DNA from: Alteribacter keqinensis
GTDB lineage: Bacteria > Bacillota > Bacilli > Bacillales > Salisediminibacteriaceae
Direction: 5' to 3'
Assembly: GCF_003710255.1 (NCBI RefSeq)
Contig: NZ_RHIB01000001.1
Span: 1,922,001-1,986,000, forward strand
DNA: 64,000 bases
The translations under genes were made by a program, and so were the position numbers. Positions within the stretch are counted from its first letter, which is position 1. Each line of letters starts with the position of its first letter. Below the pieces are notes generated by a model. The model saw only the letters and a list, made by a program, of their open reading frames with translations, was not told the origin of the DNA and did not search any database. Positions 59,593-64,000 of this stretch are shown in pieces.

Positions 59593-60561
59593 CTAAAGAT
59601 TCCACTCAAACCATTGGCCGTGCCCTTCCGTGCGGCCAATGGTGTTTTTCTCCTCAATCCCGTCTATTATTGAATCCACATGCAGCAAACCATCCCACAT
59701 GTTGTTGTACACATGGAAAACATCACGCCAACCGCTGATTAAGTGGATGTTTTTCTCCAACTGTTCTTTAACATTGACAGGCATCTGATTAGCCACGTGG
59801 GTATGAAAAACAACGAGGGTCGAATCTCTCTCGGTTTTTTCCGCCAGTTCGGGCAACAGACTGACTCCGTCTCCTTCAATGAGCTGAACAGGATCTTTTT
59901 TCATCACCCGTGCGGCTTCTTCAAACAGGACGCGTCGTTCTTCGTGCTCGGGCCAGATGAGTGCCTTCAGCCACATGCGATCTTCCTCTTTTCTTACGTC
60001 ATTCACGTAAAGATCCACCCCTACTCTTGAAACAACAGGCGGGCTCTCGGGCAAAAGAACAGGCTTCCCTTTAAACTCGGAGCGAATCCGGACAGAAGAA
60101 TCCGCCTTCCCATATGTATAACCGTCCCCATATTCATACGAGTAACGATCCCAATGGAGCTGCAGACCTGCACTCGTCCCGATTTCAATCAAAGAGAGAG
60201 GCTTGGCCGTCTGTTGAAAAATCGAGCAAAACACCGGATAAAGATACGCACATCGTCTGATCTCATTTGTTTGTACACGCTTTGTTTTTAACAGACGCGA
60301 AATCTCTGATTTGTTCTCGATGCAGAATTCTTTAAATCTCTTAAAATCCGCCCCCAGGATCCCATCCTCTTTTTCTTTAAGGAGCAGATATTGAACAGCA
60401 CCAAAAAACAGATTCGGAACCGGCTGTCCCTCCCCGGCGTTCGAAGCCAGGTCAAGGAGCTGCCGGTCTTTCGCAACCTCTTTACTCCATTTTTCGTAAA
60501 GCGGACTTGATCCTTTACACTCTTTTTCAGCAAAACGTACAAAACGTCCCGAGAGATCCAC
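59593..60561 (-). CDS. DUF2332-family protein
   Basis: A 322-residue protein of the DUF2332 family: FRFAEKECKGSSPLYEKWS-like start, PLSLIEIGTSAGLQLHWDRYSY and VVFHTHVANQMP. The IGTSAGLQL loop suggests a Rossmann-like fold. No activity known. GTG at 60561, 5 nt after GGGAGGAG. Confidence 0.82.
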   Translation of the reverse strand: MDLSGRFVRFAEKECKGSSPLYEKWSKEVAKDRQLLDLASNAGEGQPVPNLFFGAVQYLLLKEKEDGILGADFKRFKEFCIENKSEISRLLKTKRVQTNEIRRCAYLYPVFCSIFQQTAKPLSLIEIGTSAGLQLHWDRYSYEYGDGYTYGKADSSVRIRSEFKGKPVLLPESPPVVSRVGVDLYVNDVRKEEDRMWLKALIWPEHEERRVLFEEAARVMKKDPVQLIEGDGVSLLPELAEKTERDSTLVVFHTHVANQMPVNVKEQLEKNIHLISGWRDVFHVYNNMWDGLLHVDSIIDGIEEKNTIGRTEGHGQWFEWNL

Positions 60562-60711
60562 AGGAACTCCTCCCCACATAATTAACAGAATGATTTATTT
60601 ATGTAAATAAAATCCATTAACGATAAGTTTACTGATAATTTTCTTTCAAAACCCTATTGTACTAACCTCTGTAACTAGGTAGGATATAAAACAAATATTC
60701 AGAAAAATCAT

Positions 60712-61602
60712 TCACTTCAGGTAGCTTTCTTTATATTTCCATAGCAGCCGGCTGTACAGCTTCTTATCAAGCAGTTCGAAAATGAAGAGCGCTTTTTGGT
60801 AACATTCTCTAATTTCGTCCTCATCCGAGCCGAGTCTCTCAAAGCACTGACCGCGGTAGTAATAGAATTGGCCCAGAAGAGACATATTTTCCTTTTCCAG
60901 TGACTTCTTAATACCGTCCTCAATCGTCGCGAGTGACTCTTCTGAAGCACCCATGTCATAGAGAGTTTTAGATTTATTGTACATAACCCTGATTGTGAAA
61001 ATATCGGGAGTCAGAACAGACGTAACCGCTGATGACCGGTCTTCATTCTTAAGGATTTTGTCATAGTAATACAGGCTTTCCTTATACTGCCCGTTCGTTG
61101 CCAGCAGGTAGGCAATCGAGTTAAGAATCCGGTTCCGCAGATTACCTTTTGACTGAACAGGTGTTTTCTTCTCATCGTGTAGGTCTTTGAGCAGCTGAAT
61201 GGTTTTTTCTATTGAAACACGTTTTGTCTGATAGGCACTTAAGTGAAAATGCCACGTGAGATAGCTTGTCATCCAGTAGCAGTTAATGGATTCGTCCAAT
61301 TTTCCCTTGAGCAGCCCATACATCTGTTCAAACTTCTGCTCGCCGGACAAATGTTCAACATGGGCTATGAGATCCTCATTTTCATCCATATCGTCTTCAA
61401 GCATGAGCTGGATAAAGTAGTCGATTGGTACATGAAGTTTAGCTGACAGGTTATACAGCGTATCAACTCCCGGAAAAATCTGTCCCCGCTCGATTTGAGA
61501 AATGGCTGACTGGCTGCAGATCCCTTCAGCAAGCTGTTTTTGTGAAAGAAAGTGCTGCTTGCGGAGCTTTACGATTTCTTCGCCTAACTTTTGGTTATTC
61601 AT
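60712..61602 (-). CDS. PlcR-family quorum-sensing regulator (HTH-TPR)
   Basis: A 296-residue RRNPP regulator. The N-terminal Xre-type helix-turn-helix (KLRKQHFLSQKQLAEGICSQ, AISQIERGQIFPGVDTLYNL) is followed by helical TPR repeats. The closest match I recall is PlcR of the Bacillus cereus group: compare VMYNKSKTLYDMGASEESL and MSLLGQFYYYRGQCFERL with VRYNHAKALYLDSRYEESL and MALIGQLYYQRGECLRKL. PlcR is activated by the re-imported peptide PapR. A PapR-like gene starts 64 bp away on the other strand. ATG at 61602. Confidence 0.9.
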   Translation of the reverse strand: MNNQKLGEEIVKLRKQHFLSQKQLAEGICSQSAISQIERGQIFPGVDTLYNLSAKLHVPIDYFIQLMLEDDMDENEDLIAHVEHLSGEQKFEQMYGLLKGKLDESINCYWMTSYLTWHFHLSAYQTKRVSIEKTIQLLKDLHDEKKTPVQSKGNLRNRILNSIAYLLATNGQYKESLYYYDKILKNEDRSSAVTSVLTPDIFTIRVMYNKSKTLYDMGASEESLATIEDGIKKSLEKENMSLLGQFYYYRGQCFERLGSDEDEIRECYQKALFIFELLDKKLYSRLLWKYKESYLK

Positions 61603-61615
61603 ACCGTTTCACCTT

Positions 61616-61643
61616 ACTATACTCTTTTTTACCAGTTTACCAG
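61616..61643. promoter_or_regulatory. Shared divergent promoter region of the PlcR-like and PapR-like genes
   Basis: ACTATACT contains TATACT on the plus strand (61618-61623) and TATAGT on the minus strand, so both directions use overlapping -10 boxes. No good -35 is seen for the plus direction, as in activator-dependent promoters. TTTACCAG is directly repeated at 61628-61643. No canonical PlcR box (TATGNAN4TNCATA) was found. Confidence 0.5.
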
Positions 61644-61666
61644 ATCTTTGAAAGGAGGGTTGCCAC

Positions 61667-61789
61667 ATGTGGAAAAAACTCGTTGTCATTGCATTCATCG
61701 CAGGCTTTATCAGTGCAGGAACATTGAGCGTAACTGATGCTCAGGCTGGAATCAATACGCTGCCTCAGGACCTGCCATATGAAAGTTAA
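61667..61789 (+). CDS. PapR-like secreted signalling peptide precursor (40 residues)
   Basis: MWKKLVVIAFIAGFISAGTL then SVTDAQAGINTLPQDLPYES. A basic start and a hydrophobic core with an AQA cleavage site make it a secretion signal, leaving about 13 residues. The C-terminus QDLPYES closely resembles the PapR signal of the B. cereus group (ADLPFEF, SDLPFEY). AAAGGAGGG lies 7 nt upstream. It is divergent from the PlcR-like gene and 45 bp upstream of the subtilisin with no terminator. Too short for routine annotation. Confidence 0.85.
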   Translation: MWKKLVVIAFIAGFISAGTLSVTDAQAGINTLPQDLPYES

Positions 61790-61834
61790 ACAGCTTTATA
61801 ACCACAAAACATACAGATAAGGGAGAGGATCAAT

Positions 61835-62971
61835 TTGAAAAAATTATTCACAGTATGGCTGGCATTGGTGTTACTTGCCATCCCGGTACAGGTTGGGGCA
61901 TTTGCAGATGGCGGAAGTAATGCAAGCCAGGATTATTTAGTCCAGTTTGACGGACCGGCAAGCAAAGGGTTAATTAAAGCATTCGGAGTAGATGAGAGTG
62001 ACATCCTTCATACATACGACCACCTGCCTGTCGTCCATGTAAACCTTACAGACAACCAGGCCCGCGGACTGGCTAATCACCCGCAGATCTCGGCTGTCGA
62101 AGAAAATGCTGAAGTGCAGGCACTCGGTCAGACCGTACCTTGGGGGGTTCCCCATGTACAGGGAACGGCTGCTCAGGACGCAGGTTACACCGGAGCCGGG
62201 CTTAAAGTCGCTATCCTTGACACTGGTATTGACCGTAATCACGAAGACCTTGCTGCCAATGTAAAAGGCGGACACTCTGTGTTTACGGATTCAGCAAACA
62301 ACGATCCTTTTTACGACGCTGACGGACACGGCACCCACGTAGCCGGAACAGTCGCTGCTGTCGATAACAATCTTGGTGTTGTCGGTGTTGCGACACAGGC
62401 TGAGCTTTATGCTGTAAAAGTACTCAACAACAACGGCAGCGGCTCCTATGCCGGTATCGCTCAAGGAATCGAATGGTCGATCAATAACGGAATGGATATC
62501 ATCAATATGAGTTTAGGCGGATCCCAGAGTTCATCTATCCTTGAGCAGTTCTCCAACCTGGCTTACGAAGAAGGCCTTCTCGTTGTTGCAGCAGCCGGTA
62601 ACAGCGGAAACCGCGGCGGCAACAATGACACTGTCGGCTACCCTGCGAAATACGATTCCGTAATCGCTGTCGCAGCTGTCGATCAGAACAACAACCGCGC
62701 GACATTCTCAAGTACAGGACCGGCTGTTGAAATTTCAGCTCCTGGTGTGAGTGTTTTGAGCACAACTCCCGGCAACAATTATGCTGCTTTCAACGGTACG
62801 TCAATGGCTTCCCCACACGTCGCAGGTGTTGCCGCACAAGTATGGCAGGCAAAGCCCGGACTGACTAATGTGGAGTTAAGAAACCTGTTAAACGACACAG
62901 CTGTAAACCTGGGAGGGTCTAACCAATACGGTCATGGCCTTGTCCAGTCTCTCGATGCCATCCAGCAATAA
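61835..62971 (+). CDS. Subtilisin-family alkaline serine protease
   Basis: A 378-residue preproenzyme. Signal peptide at 1-24, I9-type propeptide to about 97, then the mature enzyme from near QTVPWGVPHV. The triad is Asp129 (AILDTGID), His165 (GHGTHVAGT) and Ser323 (GTSMASPH), with oxyanion Asn256 (AAAGNSGN). Sequence and start resemble high-alkaline subtilisins of alkaliphilic Bacillus. TTG start 6 nt after GGGAGAGG. Co-transcribed with the PapR-like gene by position. Confidence 0.95.
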   Translation: MKKLFTVWLALVLLAIPVQVGAFADGGSNASQDYLVQFDGPASKGLIKAFGVDESDILHTYDHLPVVHVNLTDNQARGLANHPQISAVEENAEVQALGQTVPWGVPHVQGTAAQDAGYTGAGLKVAILDTGIDRNHEDLAANVKGGHSVFTDSANNDPFYDADGHGTHVAGTVAAVDNNLGVVGVATQAELYAVKVLNNNGSGSYAGIAQGIEWSINNGMDIINMSLGGSQSSSILEQFSNLAYEEGLLVVAAAGNSGNRGGNNDTVGYPAKYDSVIAVAAVDQNNNRATFSSTGPAVEISAPGVSVLSTTPGNNYAAFNGTSMASPHVAGVAAQVWQAKPGLTNVELRNLLNDTAVNLGGSNQYGHGLVQSLDAIQQ

Positions 62972-63106
62972 TAACAGACAGGACCTGGCGCTTCGTGCAC
63001 CAGGTTCTTCTTCTTTTTCACAGCTGCCGAGGAACAAATAAATCAGCAGTACAATCCCGGCAATCACTCCCGATAACGTCATGATTTTCCGCTGTTTTTC
63101 GCTCAT
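62888..63106 (-). CDS. Possible small membrane protein antisense to the protease end
   Basis: MSEKQRKIMTLSGVIAGIVLLIYLFLG then a charged turn and a poorly conserved-looking tail. AGAGAGGTG is 7 nt upstream of the ATG, which supports real translation. The first ~30 residues look authentic; the rest runs over the protease terminator and 3' end and may be an extension after loss of a stop. Function unknown. Confidence 0.4.
   Translation of the reverse strand: MSEKQRKIMTLSGVIAGIVLLIYLFLGSCEKEEEPGARSARSCLLLLLDGIERLDKAMTVLVRPSQVYSCVV
62983..63005 (+). terminator. Terminator of the peptide-protease operon
   Basis: ACCTGG and CCAGGT arms with an inner GC pair, followed by TCTTCTTCTTTTT. Confidence 0.75.
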
Positions 63107-63132
63107 CCTCAGTCACCTCTCTTGTATTTGTG

Positions 63133-63303
63133 AAGGCACTGAAAAAGTTCGGTCTTTACCTTTTACATTGCCTTCTTTGCAATGATGGGAACAGTTGCCT
63201 CTTTTAAAAGCCTGATACGAGGGGGTTTCTCGTAACAGGCGCGCAACCGGGTGGATCCATTGCCATTAAAATAAAGGCATTGAAAAAGGTGGGCCTTACT
63301 TTC
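63133..63303. repeat. Direct repeat flanking a hairpin
   Basis: AAGGCACTGAAAAAGTTCGG (63133 on) and AAGGCATTGAAAAAGGTGGG (63274 on) are direct repeats about 140 bp apart, each followed by CTTTAC or CTTACTTT. Between them is a perfect hairpin, GCCTG-A-TACGAG paired with CTCGTA-A-CAGGC (63210-63240). No gene. It may be a small decayed mobile element or a leader. Confidence 0.5.
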
Positions 63304-63314
63304 TCAGTGGTCTC

Positions 63315-63354
63315 AGACGGTTCTTTTGCTTCCTGCGAAGCAGTGGAACCGTCT
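63315..63354 (+). terminator. Hairpin with T-rich tail upstream of the Old Yellow Enzyme gene
   Basis: AGACGGTTC pairs with GAACCGTCT, with inner GCTT/AAGC, followed by TCTCTTTTT. It looks like an intrinsic terminator on the plus strand, either ending upstream reads or acting as an attenuator 120 bp before the next gene. Confidence 0.6.
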
Positions 63355-63443
63355 TCTCTTTTTCCGTCAATACTCCACCTGAACCCCCCACACTCAAATA
63401 TCTTTCCCGATCGAAGTATGCATGCTATGATCTGTTTACCTAC

Positions 63444-63456
63444 GGTGCCTGGCACT
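63444..63456. repeat. GGTGCCTGGCACT motif
   Basis: A short palindrome (GTGCC-T-GGCAC) of the type often dispersed in Bacillaceae genomes. It lies just before the ribosome binding site of the next gene. Confidence 0.4.
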
Positions 63457-63475
63457 GTAAAGAATGGAGGTCAAT

Positions 63476-64000
63476 ATGGAAACGTCATCGTTAACGACAC
63501 TATTAAAATCGAAAACCTTCACCATTAAAAATCGGTTTTTTAAAGCTGCTATGAGTGAAGCCCTCGCCACATCACAAAACAACCCTACAGAGTCACTTAT
63601 TGATTTATACGCACGTTGGGCTAAAGGCGGTGCAGGCCTTCTGATTAGTGGGAACGTGATGGTCGATCGAAAAGCTATAGGGGAACCTGGAAATGTTGCG
63701 ATTGAAGACGAGCGGGACTTAGCCATGTTAAAGAAGTGGGCAAACGCAGGCACTCAGCATGATACTCACCTTTGGGTTCAGTTAAATCACCCAGGGAAGC
63801 AAACACCAAAATCCGTATCAAAAGAACCCGTTGCCCCCAGTGCTGTTCCCCTCTTTGGAGGTACATACTCCTTTAACAAGCCTCGTGCACTCACTACTCA
63901 TGAAATTTGGGAAATCATTAAACGCTTTGGACGTGCTGCAAAAGTTGTTAAAAAAGCAGGATTTACAGGGGTCCAAATTCATTCGGCCCATGGATATTTA
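63476..64000 (+). CDS. NADH:flavin oxidoreductase (Old Yellow Enzyme family), N-terminal part
   Basis: 175 residues before the window edge: METSSLTTLLKSKTFTIKNR, FFKAAMSEALATSQNNPTES, YARWAKGGAGLLISGNVMVD, LWVQLNHPGKQT, then FGRAAKVVKKAGFTGVQIHSAHGYL. These are OYE-family FMN- and substrate-binding segments (KNR.., W..GG.GL, Q..H.G, QIH.AHGYL). It reduces activated C=C bonds using NAD(P)H; the substrate is unknown. ATG 5 nt after AATGGAGG. It has no stop within the window. Confidence 0.88.
   Translation, partial: METSSLTTLLKSKTFTIKNRFFKAAMSEALATSQNNPTESLIDLYARWAKGGAGLLISGNVMVDRKAIGEPGNVAIEDERDLAMLKKWANAGTQHDTHLWVQLNHPGKQTPKSVSKEPVAPSAVPLFGGTYSFNKPRALTTHEIWEIIKRFGRAAKVVKKAGFTGVQIHSAHGYL

Noticed and set aside
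63210-63300. Cyclic di-GMP riboswitch before the Old Yellow Enzyme gene
   Set aside because: GCGCAACCGGGTGG superficially recalls GEMM elements, but the conserved loops and receptor pairing are missing.

Overview
The window looks like a chromosomal segment of an endospore-forming, low-to-moderate GC Bacillaceae, probably an alkaliphilic or haloalkaliphilic one. The support is spoIVFA/spoIVFB, a KinB-like kinase, a Prp-processed L27, GGAGG-type ribosome binding sites throughout, a high-alkaline-type subtilisin, and lipoproteins whose mature N-termini are very acidic. The alkaliphile assignment is inference. No rRNA, tRNA, CRISPR array, prophage or intact IS was seen.

Layout. 1-8.9 kb: a lipoprotein start, an MtaD-type deaminase, two tandem paralogous membrane proteins, a kinase-fold phosphotransferase, a GNAT, and a YtrA-like GntR/ABC operon. 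This part carries two decayed genes and a cluster of short palindromic repeats built on GGGTCAGACC. 8.5-15.2 kb: GNAT, SDR, small membrane proteins, and a TRAP transporter operon ending in an acyl-CoA-dehydrogenase-like gene. 15.2-19.5 kb: a SwrC-type RND pump with its MarR regulator and a near-perfect operator. 19.6-30.3 kb: a peptide-uptake operon (binding protein, two permeases, two ATPases, an unknown protein, isoaspartyl dipeptidase) with a sigma-54 activator gene and a matching -24/-12 promoter. 30.6-40 kb: KinB-like kinase, BdbC/thioredoxin pair, EAL protein, KTSC protein, alanine dehydrogenase, chemoreceptor, HAD hydrolase. 40-44 kb: phnDCEE phosphonate-type transporter. 44.5-46 kb: very small ORFs including a YrzI-like one, and yisL. 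46-51.5 kb: pstSCAB-phoU plus a response regulator, with a textbook Pho box. 51.8-58 kb: MBL protein, DUF393 protein, then rng-rplU-prp-rpmA beside spoIVFAB. 58-64 kb: methyltransferase, Nudix, DUF2332, a PlcR-like regulator, a PapR-like peptide gene, a subtilisin, and the start of an Old Yellow Enzyme.

The strongest system is at 60.7-63.0 kb. A PlcR-family TPR regulator is divergent from an unannotated 40-residue secreted peptide ending in QDLPYES, very like the PapR ending DLPFEF/DLPFEY. That peptide gene lies 45 bp upstream of an alkaline protease, with no terminator between them. This reads as a complete, compact quorum-sensing circuit driving one protease.

Other points for a second look: 21-bp-period tandem arrays in four intergenic regions, an Ig-like insertion in a DppC permease, a response regulator with Glu at the phosphoacceptor position, and several interspersed repeat families.
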